From Polyangia bacterium (GTDB taxonomy: Bacteria > Myxococcota_A > Polyangia > Nannocystales > Nannocystaceae), in NCBI GenBank assembly GCA_030424595.1, contig JAUHWG010000033.1:42735-106734 (forward strand): a stretch of DNA of 64,000 nucleotides. Reading direction: 5' to 3'. This document shows, one piece after another, positions 18,747-27,713 of this stretch; position 1 is the stretch's first letter; each line of letters opens with the position of its first letter. A model generated the notes under the pieces. The model was not told the origin of the DNA. It worked only from the letters and a program-made list of their open reading frames with translations, and did not search any database. The position numbers and the translations under genes are program-made.

Positions 18747-19988
18747 CTATTCGGCGGTGAGCGCGAGGCGCACCCACCACCAGTCGACGCCCTGTCGGCC
18801 GTCGCGGACCACGTAGTAGAGCGTCGCCGCGTCGTCCTCGGGGCGCTCTGGCTCCTCCTGGTCCTCGCGGGGGACGAGCTCCCACTCGTTGTAGCTCAGG
18901 GGATCGTTGCTGGTGCCGGAGAGGAGGTTGCCCCACGAGACGAACCAATTGCCGTCGAAGGTCTCGACCTTCTCCTCGGTGTCCTCGCCGTTGTTGACCG
19001 GGATTGGGTAGACCTGGAGGTCGGCCTCGCGCCCTTGGGTGTAGAACTGGAGGACGTCGCCGGGGGCGGCGGTGATCGTGTCGCCGCGGGCGAAGTCGCC
19101 GAGCTCGACCAGCTCACCGTCGGGCTTGAGGATGGCGGCTGTGAACGACTCGATGCGGACGTTTCTGTCGCCGTCAGGGACGTCCTCCGGTGCGGGCAGG
19201 TCGCCCACCAGCTCGGGGGGCAGGTCGATGCCGAAGCTCGCGGCGAGGAGGAGGAGGGCTTCGATGGGCCCGACCGAGACCCGCTGGACCGCGAAGACGC
19301 AGTCGTTGGGGACGTCGGTGTCGCCGCTCAGGAGGATATCCGCGCACTCCTGGGTCGACGGGCCGCCCTCCATGTGGCCGAACATCGACACCTCGACGTC
19401 GCCGCCGGCGATCAGGGCGGTCGCGAAGGGGATCGTCAGCTCTTGGGTGCCGTCGGCGGCGGGGTTCGCCGCGAGCACGCAGGGGCTCGGCGGCTCCGGA
19501 GGGGCCTCAGCCTCCGGGTCGAGGTCGCCGAAGGAGGGCTCAGGGCACTCGGGGATCGACGCGAGGTCGGTCGGCAGGCTGTTGCGCAGGCAGGCGAAGA
19601 GGCCTTGGCTCGCCTGGAGGTTGCAGGCGATGTAGAGCGGATCGAGGGTTTGGGCGTCGATGGGCCCGTCGGTGTCGACGACGAAGGGGGTCAGGCGGAT
19701 CTTCTCGAAGGGGAGCCCCTGACAGCGGAGAGCCGCCTCGGGATCAGTCTCGGGGAAGAGCGGCTGGGTGACCTCAGTCTTCATCGCCAGGACCCGGATC
19801 GAGGTGATGCGCCGGGAAGAGGGGAGGGGGTCGGCGCAGCCGCCCGCGACGAGGCCGAGGCTGAGCGCGCCGAGGGCGAGCCCGGCTGCGCGGCCCCTGT
19901 GTCGAGCGCCTTCGCGGCGGATCGCCTGGCCGATCCTTCGGCCTGGGTCTTGGCCCATCACCCGATCAATGTAGCGAAACACCGGCAT
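18747..19988 (-). CDS. Lipoprotein of unknown function, end of the Ton operon
   Basis: A 413-residue predicted lipoprotein. Its ATG follows the receptor stop after only 3 bases, so co-translation is likely; an in-frame ATG at 19958 would give a shorter signal region. The lipobox is VAGGC at about residues 46-50. Downstream it has paired cysteines (ALRCQG, YIACNLQ, LFACLRN, PECPEP, SPCVLA), which suggests a disulfide-linked extracytoplasmic fold. No known domain is recognised. Its place after the TonB-dependent receptor gene suggests a surface or periplasmic partner for substrate capture, as seen for SusD-like lipoproteins, though it does not look like SusD. Confidence 0.72.
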   Translation of the reverse strand: MPVFRYIDRVMGQDPGRRIGQAIRREGARHRGRAAGLALGALSLGLVAGGCADPLPSSRRITSIRVLAMKTEVTQPLFPETDPEAALRCQGLPFEKIRLTPFVVDTDGPIDAQTLDPLYIACNLQASQGLFACLRNSLPTDLASIPECPEPSFGDLDPEAEAPPEPPSPCVLAANPAADGTQELTIPFATALIAGGDVEVSMFGHMEGGPSTQECADILLSGDTDVPNDCVFAVQRVSVGPIEALLLLAASFGIDLPPELVGDLPAPEDVPDGDRNVRIESFTAAILKPDGELVELGDFARGDTITAAPGDVLQFYTQGREADLQVYPIPVNNGEDTEEKVETFDGNWFVSWGNLLSGTSNDPLSYNEWELVPREDQEEPERPEDDAATLYYVVRDGRQGVDWWWVRLALTAE

Positions 19989-19991
19989 CGT

Positions 19992-22796
19992 TCACCACTC
20001 CAGCTTGAGGCCGATCGACGGCAGGATCGGCAGCGACGTGATCAGCGACTGCTGCTGGAAGTTGTAGGAGTAGTTGACGAACTCGGGGTTTTGCGCGTTG
20101 TAGATGTTGAGGACGTCGAGGTAGGCGGTCGTCGTGAAGCGCTTGTAGACCCAGCGGCGGTCGACGCGGACGTCGAGCTGGTGGAAGGTGGCGACGCGGG
20201 CGGAATTGCGGGGCCCGTTGAGCGAGATGTAGGAGTCGGTCGTCGCGTCGTAGATCGCGCCGAGCACCGGCGTCGTCGGGTTGCCCGAGACCAGGCGGAA
20301 GCGCGCGCCGATCTGCCAGCCCTTGGGCAGCTTGTAGCTGGCGATCGCCGTGAGGATGTGGGTCTGGTCGAAGTCGAAGAGGTAGAAGTCCTCGCCCGGG
20401 GCGTCCTGGCGGATCGACCGCATCAGGGTGTAGGAGACCCAGCCGAAGAGGTTGCGGCTCAGGGCTTTGCGGGCTAGCAGCTCGCCGCCGAAGATGTGGC
20501 CGACGCCGGTGTTCGCCCACAGCTCGGGCTTCAGCGTGCCGCCGTCGTTGACGAGGACGTTGGAGTTGGCGCTGATGTCCCAGAGGTACTTGTAGAAGCC
20601 CGTGACCTCGAGGGTGATGTCGCGGTCGAACTCCTGGGCGATGCCCATGCTGGTGTGGACCGAGCGCTCGAGGCCGAGGCGGTAGTTGCCGAAGACGCGG
20701 TCGAACTTGAAGGGCGGGTTGGGGGCCTGGGTGTAGATGCCGACGCCGCCCTTCAAGTGGGTCCGGTCGGCGATCGCGAAGTCCCAGCGCAGGCGGGGGT
20801 CGACAGAGACGTCGTTGAAGGGCTTGCCGTAGACCGAGAGGCGGGCGCCCGGGAAGAGCGTCAGACGGTCGCCGACGCCGATCGCCATCGTCGTGTAGAG
20901 GCCGGGGTAGATCAGCGTCCCCTGGCCCTTGGTCGTCACCTCGTCGCCGCCGAAGGAGGTCGGCGCGCCGATGTCGAAGTCGTAGAAGTAGCCGACGAAC
21001 TCCGAGCCGATGCGGACGCTCGCCTTCTTCGAGAGCTGGCGGGCGAGCTCGGCCCGGCCGGTGAAGGCGTCGGACTTGAGGTCGAAGCGGAGCGCGTCGC
21101 CGAGGCCGATCGAGGCGAAGTCGCGGCGGTAGGAGGGGGTGACCAGGAAGTCCCAGCCGCCGACCCGCTTGCTGTAGGAGAGGTCGGCGCGGTGGAAGAG
21201 CGTCGTCGAGTCGAAGCGGCCGCTGTTATCGGCCTGCATGTCGTTCGGGCTGCTAAACGCCAGCTCCGTCCGGTCGTCGGAGCCGAAGACCCGGGCGGTG
21301 AAGTCACCGCCGGAGATCGGGTAGTCAAAGAGGACCTGGTAGTCGTAGTAGCGCGGGGCGATCGCCAGGTTGATGCCGGCGTCTGCGGGCACGGCGACCT
21401 TGAGCACCGAGTCGATGTAGGAGCGCCGACCGCTGAGGATCAGCGAGCCCTTGCCGACCTTGGCCTCGGCGAGGATGCCGGTGTCGAAGAGGTCGGAGTC
21501 GACGTAGCCGTGGACGCCGTCGCGCCGACCCTTGCGCGGGGAGACGCTGATGATCCCGCCGATCGCGTCCCCGTAGCGGCTGTCGAAGTTGCCGGGGATG
21601 AAGTCGATCTGGGTGAGGATGTCGGAGTTGAAGACCGACGTGATCCCGCCGAAGTGGAAGAGCTGCGGGATCTCGTGGTGGGCGAGGTAGACCGCCGAGT
21701 CGCCCGGGGCAGAGCCGCGGATGACCAGGAGGCCGGCGCCGAAGGGGGCGCGGGCGACCCCGGGGAAGTTCTGGATCGACTTGAGCGCGTCGCCCTGGGT
21801 GCCCGGGAGGGAGTTGATCTCCTCGACGGTGATCGTCCGCCGGTTGACCTCGCCGACCTCATCGCGCTGGGTCTTGACGACTGTCTTGTAGGGGTTGAAC
21901 TCGAGCTGCTTCTGGTAGAGCGTCAGCTCCAGGAGGTCGTTCTTGCCGAGGATCTGGACCTGGTCGATCCGCTCGTAGCCCTGGGTGAGGACGATGATCC
22001 TGAATTTGCCGGGGGGGACCCCGCGGATCTTGAAGGTGCCGTCCTCGTCCGTGACCGCCTTGATCGACCACTCTGGGGTCTTGCTGTCGTCGACGACCTG
22101 GCGGACCCGACCCACCGGGAGATCGTCGGGCGCGGGGACGATGAGGACCGTCGCGTCGTCGACCGGGCTGCGCCGGCCGGCGGCGAGGATCGTCCCCTTG
22201 ACGCGGACAGGCCCGGACTCGGGGTCGATGTCGTCGCCGTCTTCTCCGGCCTCTCCGCCGGCGCCGACGCTGACGTCGACATCGCCGTCGTCGCCGGCGG
22301 TCGCGGGCGGGGGAGCTGCGGGCTCGGGGGCGACGATGTCGAGGCCGATCGACATCACGATCTCGATAGGCTTGCCCTTGAGCTTGCCGGGCTCGTAGCG
22401 GAGCTCGGCGACCGCGTCGGCGGCGATCTTGTCGAGCTCGGGGTGGACCGCCTGGGCGACCTCTATCTCGGTCGGCACGCCGTCGACGCCGAGGACGAAC
22501 TTGATGACGACCTGACCCTCGGGCGGATCGTCGAGCTCGGCGAGCTTCGGCGGGTAGGTGATCGTCGCCTGGTTCTTCAGCACCGGCGCCTCGTAGCCCT
22601 CGGGCGGGGCGAAGGCGGCGGGCATGCCGGGGACGGCCGCGCTGGCGCTGCTGCTGGCGAGGAGGCCGAGGCCCGCGACCCCGCAGGCTGCGATCCCCTG
22701 GGTCAGCCCACGAGCGAGCTGACGGCCGAGAACGCGTACTGCGTCCCGGCCGCGTTGGCGGCGGTTCGGCGGGCGACGCTGTGCGGGCTCAGTCAT
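19992..22796 (-). CDS. TonB-dependent receptor with N-terminal TonB-C-like and carboxypeptidase-regulatory domains
   Basis: A 934-residue outer membrane receptor. An atypical Arg-rich n-region precedes a hydrophobic signal (about 30-54). Residues 75-152 look like a TonB C-terminal domain (YPPKLAELDDPPEGQVVIKF, AADAVAELRYEPGKLKGKPI). Residues 195-295 look like a carboxypeptidase-regulatory Ig-like domain (GTFKIRGVPPGKFRIIV). A plug follows at about 310-425 (LVIRGSAPGDSAVYLA, FDSRYGDAIGG), then a 22-strand-type barrel to a C-terminal Trp. Having a TonB-C module in the receptor itself is unusual. The start overlaps the tonB stop by 8 bases, inside the exbB-exbD-tonB-receptor-lipoprotein set. The substrate cannot be told. 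Confidence 0.9.
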   Translation of the reverse strand: MTEPAQRRPPNRRQRGRDAVRVLGRQLARGLTQGIAACGVAGLGLLASSSASAAVPGMPAAFAPPEGYEAPVLKNQATITYPPKLAELDDPPEGQVVIKFVLGVDGVPTEIEVAQAVHPELDKIAADAVAELRYEPGKLKGKPIEIVMSIGLDIVAPEPAAPPPATAGDDGDVDVSVGAGGEAGEDGDDIDPESGPVRVKGTILAAGRRSPVDDATVLIVPAPDDLPVGRVRQVVDDSKTPEWSIKAVTDEDGTFKIRGVPPGKFRIIVLTQGYERIDQVQILGKNDLLELTLYQKQLEFNPYKTVVKTQRDEVGEVNRRTITVEEINSLPGTQGDALKSIQNFPGVARAPFGAGLLVIRGSAPGDSAVYLAHHEIPQLFHFGGITSVFNSDILTQIDFIPGNFDSRYGDAIGGIISVSPRKGRRDGVHGYVDSDLFDTGILAEAKVGKGSLILSGRRSYIDSVLKVAVPADAGINLAIAPRYYDYQVLFDYPISGGDFTARVFGSDDRTELAFSSPNDMQADNSGRFDSTTLFHRADLSYSKRVGGWDFLVTPSYRRDFASIGLGDALRFDLKSDAFTGRAELARQLSKKASVRIGSEFVGYFYDFDIGAPTSFGGDEVTTKGQGTLIYPGLYTTMAIGVGDRLTLFPGARLSVYGKPFNDVSVDPRLRWDFAIADRTHLKGGVGIYTQAPNPPFKFDRVFGNYRLGLERSVHTSMGIAQEFDRDITLEVTGFYKYLWDISANSNVLVNDGGTLKPELWANTGVGHIFGGELLARKALSRNLFGWVSYTLMRSIRQDAPGEDFYLFDFDQTHILTAIASYKLPKGWQIGARFRLVSGNPTTPVLGAIYDATTDSYISLNGPRNSARVATFHQLDVRVDRRWVYKRFTTTAYLDVLNIYNAQNPEFVNYSYNFQQQSLITSLPILPSIGLKLEW

Positions 22797-23586
22797 CGAG
22801 CTGGAACTCGTATTCGTAGCGGAGCTCGTAGTCTGCGGTCTTGCCGTCGGTCGAGACCGCGGGCTTGAACTTTGCCTTACGGAGGGCCTGCTGCGCGACC
22901 TTATCGCAGCCGTAGCCCATGCCCTTGGTCACCTTTACGTTGCGGACCGTGCCGTCGGAGCGGACCTGGACCGCGAGGATCACCGTCCCCTCGACCCCGA
23001 GATCTTCGACCGCCGGGCATTGGATCACAGGGATCTTGAGCGGCTTCGGCAGGGTCTTGATCGCCAGCTCGCTCTTCGGCTTCCAGGTCTCGCCGGTGCC
23101 GCCAGGCTCGCCCTTGGGCGGCCCGCCGCCCTTGGTCCCGGTGCCCTTCGAGCCGGGCTTGCCGGTGCCGCCGGGGACTCCCCCCGGGGCGCCGGCCTGG
23201 ACGGTCACGCCGCTGTTCCCGTCCTGGGTCATGTTGCTCATGTCGAGCCGGAACGGGGGCGGCGGCTCGTCGTTGGTCTCCTCGGCCGCCTGAGGCGGCG
23301 AGGGCTTGGGCTTGGCGGTCGGCTTGGGCGGAGGTTTGGGGGGCGGCTCGACCTCGGGCTCAGGCTCGGGCTCCGGTTCGGGCTCCGGTTCGGGCTCAGG
23401 CTCGGGCTCGGGCTCGGGCTCGGGCTCCGGGATCTCGAACTCGGTCAGGTCGTAGCGCTTCTCCTCCTCCTCGGGCTCCTCGGTCAGGATCGCCGCGACG
23501 GCGATCACCAAGATGACGCCGCTGTGGGCGACGAGCGAGAGGAGGAGGGCGAGGGGCCGCCGCTCTTGAGTGTCCGACCAGAGCAC
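22789..23586 (-). CDS. TonB-family energy transducer
   Basis: A 265-residue TonB starting at a GTG. One N-terminal membrane helix (LALLLSLVAHSGVILVIAVAAIL) has the conserved His that contacts ExbB/ExbD. A long Glu-Pro repeat and a Pro/Lys-rich linker (about 53-95) would span the periplasm, and a C-terminal TonB domain follows (about 175-265, VEGTVILAVQVRSDGTVRNVKV). It carries proton-motive energy from ExbBD to the receptor encoded next. It has Cys residues in the C-terminal domain (IQCPAVEDL, GYGCDKVA), which may form a disulfide. The gene overlaps the receptor gene by 8 bases. Confidence 0.93.
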   Translation of the reverse strand: MLWSDTQERRPLALLLSLVAHSGVILVIAVAAILTEEPEEEEKRYDLTEFEIPEPEPEPEPEPEPEPEPEPEPEPEPEVEPPPKPPPKPTAKPKPSPPQAAEETNDEPPPPFRLDMSNMTQDGNSGVTVQAGAPGGVPGGTGKPGSKGTGTKGGGPPKGEPGGTGETWKPKSELAIKTLPKPLKIPVIQCPAVEDLGVEGTVILAVQVRSDGTVRNVKVTKGMGYGCDKVAQQALRKAKFKPAVSTDGKTADYELRYEYEFQLDD

Positions 23587-23651
23587 GGCGGTGACGCTTT
23601 GTCAGCGAGCGACGGCGGTCGAAGCGTGGCTGTAGGGACCTGGCACGGACC

Positions 23652-24107
23652 CTACACGCCTTCCTTGGGCTTCGGCTTCTCGGTGGCGATGGCGTACTTT
23701 TTGACCCCCTGCTCGCGGAGCAGGTCGATCAGGTGGACCATAGCCCCGACATTGGCAGCTTCGTCGCACTGGATGACTCCTTGGAGGTCCTTGTCATCCT
23801 TGACCTTGCTGGCGATCGCGTCCTTGATCACCTGGTCTCGCGCCTCATCGGTGTCGCCTTTGACGGTGATGCGATCGATCGCGTACTCGCCGTCCGAGGT
23901 GCACACCAGGAGGATCTGGTGGGGGTTGGGATCGATCTTCTGACCGGTGGCGGCGTCGGGCTTGTCGACCCGCATCGCCTCGGAGTCCTGGATCGTCGTC
24001 GTCGTCGCCATGAAGATGACGAGGAGAACGAGCATCACGTCCACCAGAGGGGTGACGTTGATCGCGTTGATCCCGTCGTCGTCGTCGCTGCTAGTGCTAC
24101 CGGCCAC
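23652..24107 (-). CDS. exbD: ExbD/TolR family biopolymer transport protein
   Basis: A 151-residue protein. A short cytosolic N-terminus and one membrane helix (VTPLVDVMLVLLVIFMATTT) contain the conserved Asp that carries protons, followed by a periplasmic domain ending in an acidic/basic tail. With ExbB it forms the inner-membrane motor driving TonB. The GTG start is 8 bases after the exbB stop. The periplasmic part has two Cys residues (LLVCTSD, VIQCDEA), unusual for ExbD. Confidence 0.93.
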   Translation of the reverse strand: MAGSTSSDDDDGINAINVTPLVDVMLVLLVIFMATTTTIQDSEAMRVDKPDAATGQKIDPNPHQILLVCTSDGEYAIDRITVKGDTDEARDQVIKDAIASKVKDDKDLQGVIQCDEAANVGAMVHLIDLLREQGVKKYAIATEKPKPKEGV

Positions 24108-24115
24108 GGCTCAGC

Positions 24116-24763
24116 TCAATCCTTGGAAGAGTCCCCGACCAGGAGGGCGTGGACCATGTTGGTTAGGGCGTCCGCCTCGCCGAGGAGGAGCTTGACCTTC
24201 CGCTGGAAGATGTTGAAGGCGATGACCGCCGGGATCGCGACGAGGAGGCCGACCGCGGTGGCGACCAGGGCCTCGTAGATGCCGCCCATGACCGCCGCCG
24301 AGTAGTCGGCGGTGCCCATGGTCCCGGCCTGCTCGAGCATCCGGAAGGTGGTGATGATCCCGAGGACGGTGCCGAGGAGGCCGATGAAGGGCGCGTTGGC
24401 GCCGACGGTGCCGAGGAAGGAGAGGTTCTTCTCTAGGCGGAGCTTCTCGGCCGGGCGCATCGCCGACATGATCGAGCTCATCGCCGTCGCCCCGCGCTGG
24501 CGGTTGTCGAGCATCGCTGAGGCGATCCGGCCGCCTGGCGCCGTCGCGACCTTGACCATGCGGTCGGCCCGGTCGATCTCATGCTCGGCGAGCGCCTCGT
24601 GGAGGGTCCGCAGCAGCGCCGTGTCCTTGCCGGTGAGCGTCCGGTAGAAGAGCCAGCGCTCAAACATGATCCCGACGCTGATCAGGCTGAGGACGATCAG
24701 CAGCCAGAGGATCCACTCGGAGCCGACAGCGGCGAGCTGGAGGAACTTTTCGGTCAGGTTCAT
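24116..24763 (-). CDS. exbB: ExbB/TolQ/MotA-type proton channel protein
   Basis: A 215-residue protein with three membrane helices: one near residues 15-35 and a pair near 120-185. The conserved segment LGTVGANAPFIGLLGTVLGI and the following TAVGLLVAIPAVIAFN are diagnostic of the MotA/TolQ/ExbB family. It is the first gene of the minus-strand exbB-exbD-tonB-receptor-lipoprotein run, with short gaps or overlaps throughout. The cognate ExbD, TonB and receptor downstream favour ExbB over TolQ. Confidence 0.93.
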   Translation of the reverse strand: MNLTEKFLQLAAVGSEWILWLLIVLSLISVGIMFERWLFYRTLTGKDTALLRTLHEALAEHEIDRADRMVKVATAPGGRIASAMLDNRQRGATAMSSIMSAMRPAEKLRLEKNLSFLGTVGANAPFIGLLGTVLGIITTFRMLEQAGTMGTADYSAAVMGGIYEALVATAVGLLVAIPAVIAFNIFQRKVKLLLGEADALTNMVHALLVGDSSKD

Positions 24764-24826
24764 GGTCTTCGTCCCGCTCTCACGAGGGAGGATCGGTCGG
24801 CCCGTCGAGGCCGTGCGCTGCGAGGC

Positions 24827-25972
24827 TCAGGGTGCCAAGGATACGTCGTCTGTGGGGCCCTGAATCTCATGTGTGAACTGCGTAGCGTAGGAGCCTGAGG
24901 GCAAGCGGAAGTCGACGCGGAGCCCCTCGGGGAGCAGGCTCGGTTTATGCGGCGGCTCCCCCTGTGAAGCAAGTTCTACAGCAGGAGCCCGCTGGAACTT
25001 GAGTTCTCCCGGAAAAAGCTGGCACGGTCTTCGGGTCCCGGGGACCTTCTTTCCGAGCGCGGAGAGCGCGCTTCGGCGCAGCGCGACCCGCTCGAGGACG
25101 GCCGACTCGAGCTCCTCGGAGGGGGTCCCTGCCGGCGGAGCCTTCATCTTGCCGCCGAAGATCGGCCCTGTCAGCTCGATCTCGCCGGCGTCCATGCGCT
25201 CCTGGTCGAGGGCTGGGTCGCTGCATACGAAGAGGCCGCCGCTGCCGACTTTCTTCAGGACGTCGCCCTCGAGGACCGTCCGCGAGAGGCCCCGCGCGCG
25301 CCGCTCGAGCACGTAGAGGTTGAAGAGCGCGGATTGGCCCGCGCTGACCAGAAAGTCCGCCTTGCGGCGGCGTCGAGCCCCCTCGGCGAGGAGCGCGAGG
25401 CCGCGGTGGATGTTGCGTCCGTCGGCGCCGAAGCGCTGTACGCCGTAGAGATTGTCGAGCCCGCCGGCGGCCTCGAGCGCCGCGAGCTTGGCCCGTAGGC
25501 GGTCCTCGGCGGCGTCCAGCGGCACCGCGAGGCCGCGGATCGTCAGCTCGAAGAGGTTCGCGCGGAGGTGTCCCCGGCGGAGCTTGTGGCTGTGGGCCGC
25601 GGCCGGGCCGAGCTCGATCTGCGGATGGCGGAAGTTCGCGAGGGCTGCGGCCGCGGCCGCGGGGGCCGAGATCTGCTGCTCGGTGACCGCGTCGCGATCC
25701 TTGAGCCCGGCGACGCCGAACTCGGAGCGAGGGAGCCCGCAGCCCTGGGCGACCTCGCGGATCGCGTCTTCGGTGCTCAGGAGCCGCTTGCGGAGGGTCA
25801 AGAGGAGGTGGGAGTCCGCCGTCCCGTCGGCGCCGTAGGAGGGCACCTCGCGGACCTTGAAGTCCTCCGGGCGAGCGCGGAGATGTCCGCCGATCCCCGG
25901 CAGGGCTGCGGTCACCCGCGGGGGCTCCATCAGGAGCTCGAAGTCGGCCTGCGAGAGTTCGATTCCGGCCAA
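24827..25972 (-). CDS. truD: tRNA pseudouridine(13) synthase TruD
   Basis: A 381-residue TruD-family enzyme that makes pseudouridine 13 in tRNA-Glu. The catalytic motif AGLKDRDAVTEQ at 88-99 includes Asp92, and LYGVQRFGADGRN matches the family's NYFG.QRFG element. The early FKVREVPSYGADG is also typical. The start is a TTG; an ATG 45 bases downstream would clip the domain edge. The C-terminal LRVDFRLPSGSYAT is the usual ending. It lies 12 bases downstream of bamD and is probably co-transcribed. Confidence 0.93.
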   Translation of the reverse strand: MAGIELSQADFELLMEPPRVTAALPGIGGHLRARPEDFKVREVPSYGADGTADSHLLLTLRKRLLSTEDAIREVAQGCGLPRSEFGVAGLKDRDAVTEQQISAPAAAAAALANFRHPQIELGPAAAHSHKLRRGHLRANLFELTIRGLAVPLDAAEDRLRAKLAALEAAGGLDNLYGVQRFGADGRNIHRGLALLAEGARRRRKADFLVSAGQSALFNLYVLERRARGLSRTVLEGDVLKKVGSGGLFVCSDPALDQERMDAGEIELTGPIFGGKMKAPPAGTPSEELESAVLERVALRRSALSALGKKVPGTRRPCQLFPGELKFQRAPAVELASQGEPPHKPSLLPEGLRVDFRLPSGSYATQFTHEIQGPTDDVSLAP

Positions 25973-25984
25973 GGGTCTGCTCGC

Positions 25985-27325
25985 CTACTGGCCTGTCCCG
26001 TCGGCGGCGTTCTCGTCGGCATCAGCGCTGCTCTCGGCGTCGCTGCTCTCGGCCTTGCCCTCCGGGTCGGCCTGCGCAGAGTCTGAGCCCTCTGTGGTCG
26101 CGGGCGCTGAACCCTCACCGCTGGTGCGGGTCTTGATCGCCGCGCCAGTCTTGGAGCCAGTCTGGGAGCCAGTCTGGGAGCCAGTCGCGGACGCACCGGA
26201 GGCGGCGGGCGACGCCTCCGCGCTCGAGCTCTCGGCGGGCGGAGTGGTCTGCGCTGGGATGAACTTGGTCTTCTCCGGCGCGGGCTCGGGGGCGAGCTCT
26301 CCGGGCTCAGGGCCCTCGTTCGGCTTGCTCGCCTTGCGCGGGTTCTTCGGGCGGGCCGGCGGCACGGGGGTCGGCGGGGAGCGGTCGGGGCGGACGCGGT
26401 TGGGGTCGGCCGGGCCGTAGGTGTCGTAGAGGTACTTGAGGTAGAGGCGCGCCTGCTTGCCGTGGTGGTGCTGCGGGTGCTGGGCCTGGAGCTCGGCGAA
26501 GGTCGAGCGGGACAGCTCGATCTCGTCCATCTTCATGTAGGTCAGCCCCAGCAGGAAGAGCACCTCGGCGTCGAGCCCGATCCCGGGGAAGTCGTCGTGG
26601 GCGGTCTCTAGGCGGCCGATCGCGGCCTCGGGGCGGTTGCGGTCGAGGTAGAAACGGGCGACGTAGAGCTCGTGCCGGAGGAGGCGACGGTTGACCTCGT
26701 TGCGCAGCTCGACCGCGAGCGGCTCCATCTCGGAGCCCGTGTAGTGGTCAAAGAAGTAGCTGAGCTCGCCGAGCGCGTCGCGCAGCCCGGTCTGATCGCG
26801 CTGGTAGTAGGGCGGCATGATGCCGACCCCGTCGGGGGCGTTCATGAAGGCGGAGACCGCCGCCATGTAGGCGATCCAGCCGTTGCGCACGTGGTGGTGC
26901 GTCGGGTGGAGACGGCCGAACTGCTTGAACGAGTCCTGGGAGATCGCGTAGTTGCCCTGCTCAAACTCGGAGCGGGCGACGAGGAGCTCGGCCTCGACGG
27001 CGAAGCGGGAGAAGGGGAAGCGGATCCGGACGAAGTCGGCGTACGAGATCGCCTCTTCCCAGTCGCGATCCTCGAACTCGCCGAGCGCCAGCTCGTAGTT
27101 CTCGAGCGCGGTCTGGCCGTAGTCGAGCGCGAGGTCGGGGGCGTTCTTGCAGGCGCCGAGGCTGACGCTGAGGCCGACGCCGAGGACGGCCGCGAGCGCG
27201 AGGCTCAGGCCCCTGCGGCCTACGGAGCGCGCGAAGGTCCGCTCGGAGTCCGGGCTCTGGTCAGAGCGCGGTCCGCGGAGCGTGACCTCACGCGGTCGGC
27301 GACAGAGTCGGAGGAGGGGGCCCAT
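25985..27325 (-). CDS. bamD: BamD-like outer membrane assembly lipoprotein
   Basis: A 446-residue lipoprotein with TPR repeats, matching BamD of the beta-barrel assembly machine. The lipobox LGAC at about residue 58 is preceded by a long Arg-rich n-region. The ATG at 27325 is chosen over a TTG at 27367, and a still shorter start is possible. The TPR part carries BamD hallmarks: YADFVRIRFPFSRFAVEAELL, the HHHVRNGWIAYMAAVS pocket region, and PPYYQRDQT. A C-terminal tail of about 130 residues, rich in Pro, Ala, Ser, Thr and Glu, is absent from the enteric protein. truD follows 12 bases downstream. Confidence 0.88.
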   Translation of the reverse strand: MGPLLRLCRRPREVTLRGPRSDQSPDSERTFARSVGRRGLSLALAAVLGVGLSVSLGACKNAPDLALDYGQTALENYELALGEFEDRDWEEAISYADFVRIRFPFSRFAVEAELLVARSEFEQGNYAISQDSFKQFGRLHPTHHHVRNGWIAYMAAVSAFMNAPDGVGIMPPYYQRDQTGLRDALGELSYFFDHYTGSEMEPLAVELRNEVNRRLLRHELYVARFYLDRNRPEAAIGRLETAHDDFPGIGLDAEVLFLLGLTYMKMDEIELSRSTFAELQAQHPQHHHGKQARLYLKYLYDTYGPADPNRVRPDRSPPTPVPPARPKNPRKASKPNEGPEPGELAPEPAPEKTKFIPAQTTPPAESSSAEASPAASGASATGSQTGSQTGSKTGAAIKTRTSGEGSAPATTEGSDSAQADPEGKAESSDAESSADADENAADGTGQ

Positions 27326-27410
27326 GCGACGCCGCGGGAACGTAGCGGGCGGCCCATGGCCTGTCAAACCTAGCTTTCGCGGGCTCGGCGGGGGGATCCG
27401 CGGGAGGATC

Positions 27411-27470
27411 GGCGGAGGGCTCGGCGGAGGGCTCGGCGGAGGGCTCGGCGGAGGGCTCGGCGGAGGCGTC
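27411..27470. repeat. Five tandem 12-bp repeats (GGCGGAGGGCTC)
   Basis: Four identical units and one variant (GGCGGAGGCGTC) lie in the 388-bp gap between the divergent bamD and permease genes. The rest of the gap (27326-27713) shows no gene and no clear promoter. Confidence 0.85.
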
Positions 27471-27713
27471 GGCGGCGATGGGCAGGGGCAGGGGCCGCGG
27501 CGGGCGCGTGCCAGGCCGCGGCCAACGCGTGCCCGCGGCTCCTACGCAGAGCTCCGCGCTAGGGCCCGGCAGGCCCCGGATTCGCCGGATCGCCGATGCT
27601 GCGGCTCTGGGGGGCTCAGCTCCGTCGGCGTCCGCCGGTCTGCGAAGGGGCACGGTCGTGGGGCTCCCCGTATTTTCGGGCTCCGTCCGAGATCGGCTAG
27701 GCTGCCGCCGACG

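Noticed and set aside
20496..22868. Plus-strand open frame of about 790 codons
   Set aside because: Antisense to the TonB-dependent receptor; composition typical of a shadow frame.
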